Assembly (NCBI GenBank): GCA_004556055.1
Contig: SFIW01000023.1
Span: 1 to 36,490 of the forward strand
Source: Planctomycetaceae bacterium
Lineage (GTDB): Bacteria; Planctomycetota; Planctomycetia; Pirellulales; Thermoguttaceae
Reading direction: 5' to 3'
Length of the DNA stretch: 36,490 nucleotides
Part shown: one piece after another, positions 1-7,649 of the stretch
How positions within the stretch are numbered: position 1 is the stretch's first letter
How the letters are laid out: each line of letters begins with the position of its first letter
Made by a program: the position numbers and the translations under genes
Notes under the pieces: generated by a model
What the model was told of the DNA's origin: nothing
Databases searched by the model: none
The model's input: only the letters and a program-made list of their open reading frames with translations

Positions 1-980
1 AACTTCAGGCAACGCGCCTCGGGAACTGACAATAACAGGAATTCCATTGGCCATAGCTTCTGCTGCGACACGGCAAAAAGTCTCTGGATAATAAGAAGGA
101 ACAATAATAAGATACGCTTCTTTATAAAAATCGCGCGGATCTGTCGTACATTCCATAACATTGACATTCCGAACGCCAGTCCAATCAATCTCAGCAAGCT
201 TCAACCATGAAGCTTGCGCTCTTCCTTCCACCAGCAGAATGGGAATTTCTGGGCGACGCTCCCATAATTCGCGCGCTATTCGCGCTACTAAAAGTCCACC
301 TTTGCTCGGTTCAGGATTAACCATCACGACATACTTGCGTTTCATTGAAGAGGGATCGCAAATAAAACTATCCCAATCCATCATCGGCGCAATTGGAGTA
401 GAATGGAGTCCCAGAAGTTCAGAGTAATGAGTCGCTGTATAATTCGACGGCGTTATGGTCAAATCAACCTTTACGAAGTCTTTCAGATTTTTATAGGAAT
501 GATTCTGAAGAAGGAAAGCGGTCTTTAACGAATTGATTTTGGCGACCGAAAGAATATGGTCGCTTAACCAATAACGCCATACGTCGCCAGTATTTGAGGT
601 CTGGCGACGCCGATGATTTGATTTAAGATGGGAAGAAACTTTTCTCCCATCTGCGGTGAAGGCATATGAGAATTATCTTCGGGAAGAAATAAAGTCGAAT
701 GAATGGCGCCGTCTTGGAAATTTACCAACGAATAACCGCACGTTTGAGTCGAATCGACAATTCGTTTCGGCGCGATTCCCCGACTCTCCAAAAACTCGAC
801 GGGATTCCTCTTGTCCTGAAAATCAAGCGCGCATCCGCAAAAAGTATGCACGCGCCATCCGAGCAACGCCAACGCATGAAGAAGTTCGCGCGTCGTTATC
901 GCCGCCCCATTTGAAGGATCAAGGTAAAAGTGATATGTCGAAACCAAGAGAGTCTTTTTGACCGTTGGAGCATTATTCAT
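1..980 (-). pseudogene. GT4-type glycosyltransferase, frameshifted, cut by left edge
   Basis: Two minus-strand frames together read as one GT-B glycosyltransferase. The first frame starts at ATG 980 behind a good AGGAGG site, has an N-terminal LLVSTYHFYLDPSNGAA acceptor-domain start, and ends at a stop near 564 after ILATYG. The second frame takes over at about 588 with GDVWRYWLSDHILSVAK and stays open to the window edge. It contains VVMVNPEPSKGG and the donor-binding region ETFCRVAAEAMANGIPVIV, typical of the GT4 C-terminal domain. The switch lies at the 13-base word at 576-588. If that word were present twice in tandem, the frames would join exactly and give LATYGGDVWRYW, a sequence of the TYGGD type usual at this place in GT4 enzymes. 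The copy here is therefore either a slippage mutant or an assembly collapse. The acceptor and donor sugars cannot be told; a role in envelope or exopolysaccharide synthesis is an inference. It may be co-transcribed with the gene ending at 1062. Confidence 0.8.
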
Positions 981-1061
981 TGCTTGCCTCCTAGAACCTG
1001 ACGCCGTACGCTTTTCATTTTCTTCCCCAATAAATGAACGACCTAGATCAAGTTTCGATCC

Positions 1062-2159
1062 TCAATCAAGCGCGTTTATTAACTCGAAATACGCCTTTTG
1101 TAGTTTGGTATTACGAAATTGATTTTCTTTCGATTTCAAGCTGGAAACCATTGATACGCGTTGCGCCTGAGGCAAAGAATGAAGCCAATCGACGAGTTCT
1201 TTTCTCGTCTCCGCTTTCTTGGCTTGACTAGAGGCGGAATAATACTCAAGTTGCAGTCGAGTGAAACGAACCTCGTCGCGCAAAGTGGAAGGTTCTAGAC
1301 TCTTTTCGAGATGACGCCAGCCCGCCAAAGTTGTGGGATTATTCGGATCGGACGGTTTTCGGTTTCCTGTTCGAATGAAGAGCCATGGATCATAGCTATT
1401 AAATCCTATGTTAATGTCGCTCTTTCCGCTTGATTTGAGGCTCAAACCTCGCGGTATTTTGCAAAAGTGTTGAATTTCACCTTGAGGAAAAAGAGTTTCT
1501 GGAGTCGACGAAAACCATTTTTCTAAAAGCTCCATTTCTCCTTCAGGACGCGCTTTGACTAAAATCGTTGTAGAAAATGTATCCTCTTTTCGTGAATCTT
1601 CAGGAAGACTATAGCCATATCGAACGGTCAAGACGCACTCGATTCCCTCTGGGGTCGTCTTTTGCCGCATTTCTTTCCAAAAAGGCTCGTTCCAATCTTC
1701 AAGGGGCGGGAATTCTATCGTTTGTCGATCTCCCATAATAACGCCGCCGCCTCTCAAATTTTCACACTGATAAGCATATTCACATACGAGGCTTGTATCG
1801 GCTTCCTCGTACCATTCATATTTTGAAGAGATTTCTGGCGACGTTATCTCTACTCGAAAGGGCGTCGGTTGTAACGACCTAGGACCAGGCAGGCGCTTAA
1901 GCTCATGATCCGTTAAATTCTCTTCTGAAACAAGCAAGTACGCCATATCCCCGTAATAAATCTCGGAAGGATAGACTGACGCCGTAACCTTTATTCCAAC
2001 GTCTTCCGCTAATTGGGGAGACGAATAGAGCGATTCCCCTTCGAAAGGAACAAACTTGTCTTGGGACAAATCGGCGTCCCCCCAACACGCGTACAACGCC
2101 AGCAGGCATAGCGCGGGAATATAAAACATTCCTGTATTTTTGAAGAACATGATCGACAC
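1062..2159 (-). CDS. Uncharacterised exported protein, possible lipoprotein (365 aa)
   Basis: I do not recognise this family. The start is GTG at 2159, with GAGAGG nine bases upstream; an in-frame ATG at 2150 is the alternative but lies too far from that site. The N-terminus has a hydrophobic stretch (about residues 11-24, YIPALCLLALYAC) that could be a signal peptide ending in a weak lipobox with Tyr before Ala-Cys. The mature part is acidic and mixed, with two close cysteines (VCEYAYQC, about residues 125-132), several Trp-rich short motifs, and a helical basic C-terminus of about 90 residues. No catalytic motif is visible. It is followed after 81 bases by the broken glycosyltransferase, which it may share a transcript with. 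Base composition is more AT-rich than in genes to the right. Confidence 0.7.
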   Translation of the reverse strand: MSIMFFKNTGMFYIPALCLLALYACWGDADLSQDKFVPFEGESLYSSPQLAEDVGIKVTASVYPSEIYYGDMAYLLVSEENLTDHELKRLPGPRSLQPTPFRVEITSPEISSKYEWYEEADTSLVCEYAYQCENLRGGGVIMGDRQTIEFPPLEDWNEPFWKEMRQKTTPEGIECVLTVRYGYSLPEDSRKEDTFSTTILVKARPEGEMELLEKWFSSTPETLFPQGEIQHFCKIPRGLSLKSSGKSDINIGFNSYDPWLFIRTGNRKPSDPNNPTTLAGWRHLEKSLEPSTLRDEVRFTRLQLEYYSASSQAKKAETRKELVDWLHSLPQAQRVSMVSSLKSKENQFRNTKLQKAYFELINALD

Positions 2160-2247
2160 TTTCAGCTGCCTCTCGTTTTAAAGGAAATCAAAGAACAAAC
2201 GTCTCGACTCAAAAAAATCAGTCCCAACGGCGCCCAATTATAGAAAA

Positions 2248-2379
2248 TTATTTTGTCAGCTTAAAAGCTAGCGCGCAGGAGGAAACGCGCTTTTTCAGCG
2301 CCTCTCCTCTCCAGAAGACGGAGAAAAAGCCTAGACTTCCTGCAATATGATTCTGAACTCTCAGCGCCTTGCTCTTCAT
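2248..2379 (-). CDS. Possible small protein, 43 aa
   Basis: This ORF is too short for normal gene calling. It starts at ATG 2379 with TTAGGAG placed seven bases upstream and ends with TAA at 2248-2250. The peptide begins MKSKALRVQNHIAG, continues with a short hydrophobic patch (SLGFFSVFW) and ends with a basic tail. It lies downstream of a good promoter candidate and upstream of the 365-residue gene, so it could be a leader peptide or the first gene of that unit. Against it: the DNA near its 3' end can form a long hairpin, which may be the real feature, and I know no homologue. Confidence 0.3.
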   Translation of the reverse strand: MKSKALRVQNHIAGSLGFFSVFWRGEALKKRVSSCALAFKLTK

Positions 2380-2461
2380 AGCTCAGCTCCTAACAAATAG
2401 GGACGAACATATTTGCCGACTTTCAAAAGTTTCTTTGAAGGACAACGAAACCTTACTATAA

Positions 2462-2490
2462 ATAATAACTAATCGACTATTTAAAATCAA
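2462..2490 (-). promoter_or_regulatory. Promoter candidate for the 365-aa gene unit
   Basis: Read on the minus strand: TTGATT at 2490-2485, a 17-base spacer, then TATTAT at 2467-2462. The predicted start near 2455 gives a leader of about 300 nt before GTG 2159 that contains the possible 43-codon ORF. Confidence 0.5.
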
Positions 2491-2758
2491 TGGCCTTTAA
2501 AAAATTTTTAAATAAAACACATAACCCATTCAAAATAAAATTATGAAAAGAATTTGACGTTTCCGACGTTATAGATTTTATTAAGATTTATTTTTTCCTT
2601 TTAAAAAACATCGATAAACTATGCGCTACGACTTTTTTCAATACAGACGTCAGCCAATAAATTCGTCCCGCCTATACTAGAAGACTTCAAAGACGTTTAA
2701 CAAGAAAATAAACTGCGGCAAAGAAGAATAGAAAAAATACTTCGGCAACGCGGAGAAA

Positions 2759-2777
2759 GAGCAAGATTACCTTGCTC
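2759..2777 (-). terminator. Weak terminator downstream of uvrB
   Basis: A perfect 7-bp stem (GAGCAAG/CTTGCTC) with a 5-base loop lies 30 bases after the uvrB stop. On the minus strand it is followed only by TTTCTCC, so the U tract is poor. Confidence 0.4.
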
Positions 2778-2806
2778 CTCCCCCAACGAGAATGAAGATG
2801 CGCTTT

Positions 2807-4876
2807 TTATCTCTCCGGTTTCGGTATTCGAGAACGTGACGCGCCGCCTCGGCCCCTACCGCGACCTTTCTTTTTCTGCTCCTGATCGAATTCAAAAACC
2901 GTCGTCTTCGTTCCGATTTTTTCCCTAAGCGCGTTAATTCTATCGCGCAAATACGCGGCGCGTTCGAATTCGAGTTTTTCCGCCGCTTCGAGCATCTCGT
3001 TTTGCAACTCGTCGAGATACTCCAGCGTTATATACTCGGTCGTCTGATTCGCGCCGACGACGGCGTTCGCGCGTTCTCGCGCCGCCGCTTCCGCGTCGAC
3101 GCCCTCCTTAACGCTTCGGCAAACGGTCTTGGGAATAATTCCATGTTCCTTATTATACTGCGCTTGACGCGCTCGGCGACGCTCCGTCTCCGCTATCGCG
3201 CGGCTCATGGAATCCGTCATTTTATCGGCGTAGAGAATCACCTTCCCTCGAGCGTTGCGCGCGCATCGACCGATCGTTTGAATCAGAGAGGTCTCGCTTC
3301 TCAAAAAGCCCTCTTTGTCCGCGTCAAGTATCGCGACTAACGAAACTTCCGGAAGATCGAGCCCCTCGCGGAGAAGGTTGACGCCCACCAGAACGTCAAA
3401 CTCGCCGTTCCTTAAATCGCGCAATAATTCCACGCGTTCAAACGCGTCAAGTTCGCTATGTAGCCACCGACATTTCACGTTCTTTTTCACAAAATATGCG
3501 GCAAGATCTTCGGAAAGACGCTTTGTCAGCGCCGTGACAAGAACGCGTTCTTTACGCGCGACACGCTCAAGAACCTGCTCGTAAAGGTGTTCTATCTGAA
3601 CCGACGCGGGAACAACCTCGATTTCGGGATCTAGAAGGCCCGTCGGACGTATCGACTGCTCGACGATTTTACCATTCGCCGCGCTCTTTTCATACTCGCC
3701 CGGCGTCGCGCTTACAAAAACCACTTTGTCAAGGCGCGACTCCCATTCCGTAAAGGTCAAAGGCCTATTGTCCAACGCGCTCGGCAACCGAAAACCATGT
3801 TCCACAAGATTCTTTTTTCGCGCTTGATCCCCCGCGTACATCGCGCGAATCTGCGGCAACGTCACATGAGATTCGTCAATAAATAATAGAAAATCCTCGG
3901 GAAAATAATCGAAGAGCGTATTAGGAGGCGTACCTGGCGCCCGCCCCTCAAAGATTGCGCTGTAATTCTCAATTCCTGGACAAACGCCCGTCTCCAAAAG
4001 CATCTCCATATCATAACGAGTCCGCGCAAGAAGGCGCTGCGATTCCAAGATCTTTCCTTGATCGTCCAGACGCTTCACTTGTTCCGTCATTTCCTCGTTG
4101 ATCTTGACGACAGCCTCGCGTATTCTTTCCTCAGGCATTACAAAATGTTTAGCAGGATAGACATATGCTTCCTTAGTTGTCTTAATTGTTTTACCTGACG
4201 TAGGATCGAAATATGAAAGACTTTCGATCTCCGTTCCCCACAGTTCGATCCTAAGCGCGAACTCCTCGTAAGACAACCGCACGTCGATCGTATCGCCGCG
4301 CACTCTAAAATGTCCGCGTTCAAAGGACGCGTCGTTACGCGTATACTGCATGTCGACAAGACGACGCAACGTCTCGCTGTAATTAAGGGACTCGCCGACC
4401 TTAAAATAGAGCGTCAGGTTCTTATAATCCTCCGGAGAACCCAGACCGTAGATACTGCTCACGCTCGCGACGACAATCACGTCGTCGCGACTCAGAAGAG
4501 AACTCGTCGCCGCTAACCGCAACCGATCGATCTCGTCGTTGATCGACGAGTCCTTCTCGATGTAGAGGTCGCGTTGCGGAATATACGCCTCCGGTTGATA
4601 ATAATCGTAATAGCTTACAAAATACGACACGGCGTTGTTGGGGAAAAACGCTTTGAATTCGTCGTAAAGCTGCGCCGCAAGCGTCTTATTATGCGAGAGG
4701 ACGAGCGTCGGTCGCTGAAGCTCTTGAATGACGTTCGCCATTGTGAAGGTCTTACCCGAACCGGTCACCCCCAATAGAGTTTGACGTTTAGCTCCAGAGC
4801 GGAAAGAGTCGACTAATTCACGAATTGCCGACGGCTGGTCTCCTGACGGTTCAAATGGCTTAACTAATTCAAACAC
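2807..4876 (-). CDS. uvrB: UvrABC system protein B
   Basis: This is the damage-verification helicase-like subunit of nucleotide excision repair; UvrA loads it onto damaged DNA and it then recruits UvrC. The 689-residue product is close to the usual 660-680. In order it shows the N-terminal FELVKPFEPSGDQPSAI, Walker A GVTGSGKT (about residues 37-44), the beta-hairpin YYDYYQPEAYIP (about 91-102) that clamps the strand, the DEAD-like box DESH (about 337-340), the helicase C-terminal domain with GVNLLREGLDLPEVSLV and QTIGRCARN, and the UVR domain (about 620-655) that contacts UvrC. The start is GTG at 4876; GAGG lies 11 bases upstream. The last ~20 residues form a Lys/Arg/Gly-rich tail (GRGRGRGG) beyond the UVR domain. 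Transcription may come from the Gfo/Idh gene 46 bases upstream. Confidence 0.97.
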   Translation of the reverse strand: MFELVKPFEPSGDQPSAIRELVDSFRSGAKRQTLLGVTGSGKTFTMANVIQELQRPTLVLSHNKTLAAQLYDEFKAFFPNNAVSYFVSYYDYYQPEAYIPQRDLYIEKDSSINDEIDRLRLAATSSLLSRDDVIVVASVSSIYGLGSPEDYKNLTLYFKVGESLNYSETLRRLVDMQYTRNDASFERGHFRVRGDTIDVRLSYEEFALRIELWGTEIESLSYFDPTSGKTIKTTKEAYVYPAKHFVMPEERIREAVVKINEEMTEQVKRLDDQGKILESQRLLARTRYDMEMLLETGVCPGIENYSAIFEGRAPGTPPNTLFDYFPEDFLLFIDESHVTLPQIRAMYAGDQARKKNLVEHGFRLPSALDNRPLTFTEWESRLDKVVFVSATPGEYEKSAANGKIVEQSIRPTGLLDPEIEVVPASVQIEHLYEQVLERVARKERVLVTALTKRLSEDLAAYFVKKNVKCRWLHSELDAFERVELLRDLRNGEFDVLVGVNLLREGLDLPEVSLVAILDADKEGFLRSETSLIQTIGRCARNARGKVILYADKMTDSMSRAIAETERRRARQAQYNKEHGIIPKTVCRSVKEGVDAEAAARERANAVVGANQTTEYITLEYLDELQNEMLEAAEKLEFERAAYLRDRINALREKIGTKTTVFEFDQEQKKKGRGRGRGGASRSRIPKPER

Positions 4877-4922
4877 AATAATTTAAACCTCGTTCACACA
4901 CATATAATCAACGCCAACCGCG

Positions 4923-6089
4923 TCATTTCTCAACGTCAATCCATCGCTCGCGTCGCGCCGATTCGGCCACAGCCGTCAAAACCTTTTGAGTCTGCAAGGC
5001 GTCCTCGAAACTCGCGCAGCGTTGACGCCCCTCCGAAATCCCTTGATAAAACCCCGCGAGCGTCGCGACGTGCGCTCTCAGCCAACCCGTCGTCGATTTC
5101 GGCGACGGAAAGTCAGATTCCGGCGCTTCATATCGCGCTCCCGACGGAATCCGCGTCCACCCTGCGGCCCCGCCGTTCTTACCAAAGGGAACTCGCGCGT
5201 CGAAGAATTCCAAATAATGCGAATCCATCAGCGAAAATCTCAGCGAGCCGTCCGTTCCGCTTATCTCAAGCCTGAGCTCGTCCTCCGCGCCGTTCGTCAA
5301 TTTCGTCGCCTCAACGATTCCCGTCGTCGCCGCGCACTGCGCTCCTCCGTCCAACGCGCCGCGCGTGAGAATCGACACGGCGTCCTCGGCTACGACGTCG
5401 CGCGTCTCCGACGAACCCTCCGTAACGGGACGTCGCGGAGTCCAAATCGACGCGTTCGCCATCACTTGCGCGGGACGACCTATCAGCCAGCCGATCAGAT
5501 CGAAAAGGTGCGATCCTAAATCAAAGATCGTTCCTCCTTTCTCTCCGTGCTTCCATCGCCATGGTCGCGTCGAATCAAGCATACTCGAGTGATAGTATCC
5601 AACCCGATACTGAACAACGCGTCCGAGACGCCCTTCTTCTATCAATTCCTTCGCACGACGCAGCGCCGTAAACCCGCGAAGATGGTGCGCCACCCCGTGA
5701 ACTTTCGACGACGCGCTCTCCTCCAACGCTTTTCTCAGCGTCTCGGCTTCGTCGGGCCCCGCGACGATCGGTTTTTCGCAATAGACGTGCTTATCGGCGC
5801 GGATCGCCTCCAAGAGCGCGGGCAAGTGCTCCGCGTTCGGGGTGCAGATGTGAACGACGTCGATCTTCGGATTCGAGATTAACGCGCGGTAATCGTCGTA
5901 AACAAGCGGACAACCAATCTGTTCCTGAGCGCGCCGCGCCGTCTCGAGGCGCGAAGTCGCGACGGCTATAACCTTCCCCACGACGTCAAGTTGAGGCGCG
6001 AACCAGGGCAAAGTCGCCGTCGCGTACGCATGAACCTTACCGATCATCCCATACCCGATAATTCCGACGTTTAGAGTTCGTTTCGTCAT
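4923..6089 (-). CDS. Gfo/Idh/MocA-family NAD(P)-dependent oxidoreductase
   Basis: A cytoplasmic 388-residue dehydrogenase, probably acting on a sugar or cyclitol. The N-terminal Rossmann fold has VGIIGYGMIGKVHA (residues 8-21), and the family motif CEKPIVAG (about residue 100) supplies the conserved catalytic-site lysine. The C-terminal alpha/beta domain contains GGTIFDLGSHLFDLIGWL (about 185-203), with the His usual in this family. Substrate specificity cannot be read from sequence. It starts at ATG 6089 behind AAAGGAAA. It lies just downstream of the tRNA-Ile terminator with only about 33 bases between, so it either has a compact promoter there or depends on readthrough. uvrB follows 46 bases downstream. 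Confidence 0.93.
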   Translation of the reverse strand: MTKRTLNVGIIGYGMIGKVHAYATATLPWFAPQLDVVGKVIAVATSRLETARRAQEQIGCPLVYDDYRALISNPKIDVVHICTPNAEHLPALLEAIRADKHVYCEKPIVAGPDEAETLRKALEESASSKVHGVAHHLRGFTALRRAKELIEEGRLGRVVQYRVGYYHSSMLDSTRPWRWKHGEKGGTIFDLGSHLFDLIGWLIGRPAQVMANASIWTPRRPVTEGSSETRDVVAEDAVSILTRGALDGGAQCAATTGIVEATKLTNGAEDELRLEISGTDGSLRFSLMDSHYLEFFDARVPFGKNGGAAGWTRIPSGARYEAPESDFPSPKSTTGWLRAHVATLAGFYQGISEGRQRCASFEDALQTQKVLTAVAESARRERWIDVEK

Positions 6090-6122
6090 TGGCGGTTTCC
6101 TTTTCGCGATCTGTCACGATAT

Positions 6123-6157
6123 AAAAAAAGAGCTTCAAGCCAAAGCTCGAAGCTCTT
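6123..6157 (-). terminator. Intrinsic terminator of the tRNA-Ile gene
   Basis: A perfect 9-bp stem (AAGAGCTTC, 6157-6149, with GAAGCTCTT, 6136-6128) with a 12-base loop is followed on the minus strand by a run of seven T. It lies just after the tRNA 3' end. Confidence 0.85.
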
Positions 6158-6163
6158 CAAAGC

Positions 6164-6237
6164 GGGCGCACATGGATTCGAACCATGGACCTCGTCCTTA
6201 TCAGGGACGCGCTCTAACCAAACTGAGCTATGCGCCC
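6164..6237 (-). tRNA. tRNA-Ile (anticodon GAT)
   Basis: The minus strand folds into a full cloverleaf of 74 nt up to the end of the acceptor stem. The acceptor GGGCGCA pairs with TGCGCCC; the D stem is GCTC/GAGC; the anticodon arm CGTCC-CTGATAA-GGACG gives anticodon GAT; the T arm is CATGG-TTCGAAT-CCATG. The base after the acceptor stem (position 73) is G, where isoleucine tRNAs normally carry A, and CCA is not encoded. It is solitary, not in an rRNA spacer, with its own promoter and terminator. Confidence 0.95.
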
Positions 6238-6273
6238 AATCTCGCGACTTAACGTCGTTCAATCGACTCGTAT

Positions 6274-6301
6274 ATAATAACGCTCTACGCGTTTTGCGCA
6301 A
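6274..6301 (-). promoter_or_regulatory. Promoter candidate for tRNA-Ile
   Basis: On the minus strand, TTGCGC (6301-6296), a 16-base spacer and TATTAT (6279-6274). The expected start is about 30 bases before the mature tRNA 5' end. Confidence 0.6.
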
Positions 6302-6349
6302 GTAGAAATCTCTAAAAATTTTTAAATTGTCTTTACTCGACGTTTCTAC

Positions 6350-6378
6350 TTGCTTTTCAACTCCGTAAAACCTACAAT
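6350..6378 (+). promoter_or_regulatory. Promoter candidate for the sugar kinase operon (TTGCTT type)
   Basis: TTGCTT at 6350-6355, a 17-base spacer, TACAAT at 6373-6378. This predicts a leader of about 75 nt before ATG 6460. The -35 hexamer is identical to those upstream of several other units in the window. Confidence 0.6.
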
Positions 6379-6459
6379 GACGACGTCGAAGGAGGATGGA
6401 GTCAACGCGTTGATTTCTCCCCATTGGGAACGAACTTTTCAAAAATGCGGAGAAATCCT

Positions 6460-7632
6460 ATGCTATGTGAAGAGCGCTTTCAGAAAATTTATCACCGCGA
6501 GCCCTCGGGAATTTCTTTTTGTCCATATCGCGTCTGTCCCATTGGCGCCCACGTCGACCACAACCTCGGAAAAATCACCGGCTTCGCCGTCGATAAAGGA
6601 ATCCGCATCGCTTACGGTCCCAAACGCAACGGCGTCGTCGAAATGAAATCGTTGCAATTTAACAAACGCGCGCAGTGGCACGTCGCGACGACGCCCCCCG
6701 AAAAGGAACGCGACTGGGCGGACTATCTCCGCGGCGCGACGATCGCGCTCAGTCGCCGCACTCCCCTCGGAGTCGGACTCAGCGGCGTTATCGAAGGCGA
6801 GCTCCCAATCGGCGGACTCTCCTCTTCCGCAGCTGTCACGATTGCCTTCTTGGTCGCACTGGCGCGCGTCAACCGCCTCGAAATCACGCGTCAAGACCTC
6901 ATTGATTTAGCCTATGAGGCGGAATCCCAATACGTCGGCGTCTCCATCGGGCGCTTGGATCAGTCTTGCGAGACGTTATGTCAACGCGATTCGCTCCTCT
7001 ACCTCGACACGCTCGACGGCTCCTACGAACTGATTCCCCAGCCCTCCAATATGCCGAAATTCAAAATCGGCGTCTTCTTCTCCGGGCTCGAACACTCCCT
7101 TGTTGGGTCAAAGTTCAACACGCGCGTCGACGAACTTCGCGCGGGAGTCTACGCGCTTCAAGCCTTCTCGGGGATGGAATACGGAAAGTTTGCCGACTCC
7201 GTCGCAAGATCGGTTCCGCGAGAGGTCTTCGAAGAATACAAAGATCGGCTCCCGACGCCTTGGCGCAAGCGTTGCGCTCACTGGTATACGGAAAACGAAC
7301 GCGTCGAAAAGGGCGTCGGCGCTTGGCGGCGCGGAGATTTAGAGGAATACGGACGTCTCTCCTTCGAATCGGGACAAAGCAGTATCGACGCGTGGGAAAG
7401 CGGCGCGCCCGAGCAAATTACCCTCTATAACATCATGAAGAAAACGCCGGGAATCTATGGCGGACGTTTCGCCGGCGCGGGCTTTAAAGGGTGTTGTTAC
7501 GCGCTCGTCAATCCGGAACGCGCCGACGAAGTCGCCGACGCGGTATCCAAAGCGTATTTAAAACAATATCCCGAACTTGCGGAGAAATATTCCGTTCACA
7601 TGTGCGATACGGCGGATGGAGTTCAGCTCTAA
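6460..7632 (+). CDS. GHMP sugar kinase, galacturonokinase/galactokinase-like
   Basis: Phosphorylates a sugar at C1 with ATP. Starts at 6424 (TTG) and 6445 (ATG) are possible, but only ATG 6460 has a well-placed site (GGAGA, six bases), giving 390 residues. Motif 1 is PYRVCPIGAHVDHNLG (about residues 18-33). Galactokinases have GEHTDY here; the GAHxDH form and the preceding PYRxCP match my recollection of plant galacturonokinase. Motif 2, the ATP phosphate loop, is PIGGLSSSAAV (about 115-125). Motif 3 is YGGRFAGAGFKGCC (about 338-351), again galacturonokinase-like. The stretch GDLEEYGRLSFESGQSSI also fits that family. The next gene is a nucleotidyltransferase 17 bases on, which suggests an NDP-sugar salvage pair. 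Kinase family is sure; substrate (galacturonate versus galactose or another sugar) is inferred. Confidence 0.9.
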   Translation: MLCEERFQKIYHREPSGISFCPYRVCPIGAHVDHNLGKITGFAVDKGIRIAYGPKRNGVVEMKSLQFNKRAQWHVATTPPEKERDWADYLRGATIALSRRTPLGVGLSGVIEGELPIGGLSSSAAVTIAFLVALARVNRLEITRQDLIDLAYEAESQYVGVSIGRLDQSCETLCQRDSLLYLDTLDGSYELIPQPSNMPKFKIGVFFSGLEHSLVGSKFNTRVDELRAGVYALQAFSGMEYGKFADSVARSVPREVFEEYKDRLPTPWRKRCAHWYTENERVEKGVGAWRRGDLEEYGRLSFESGQSSIDAWESGAPEQITLYNIMKKTPGIYGGRFAGAGFKGCCYALVNPERADEVADAVSKAYLKQYPELAEKYSVHMCDTADGVQL

Positions 7633-7649
7633 AAGAGGAGAAAGACGAT

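Larger units (their letters stand above)
2160..2806. other. AT-rich intergenic region (647 bp)
   Basis: This gap holds a promoter candidate (2462-2490, minus), a possible 43-codon ORF (2248-2379, minus) and a weak uvrB terminator (2759-2777). The stretch 2440-2640 is strongly AT-rich with A and T runs. I see no tRNA, known RNA motif or long repeat in it. Confidence 0.6.

Noticed and set aside
161..427. An 88-codon plus-strand frame at the left end
   Set aside because: Antisense to the recognisable C-terminal domain of the glycosyltransferase.
6424..6459. A longer kinase starting at TTG 6424 or ATG 6445
   Set aside because: ATG 6460 alone has a properly spaced GGAGA, and the extra residues are not part of the family domain.
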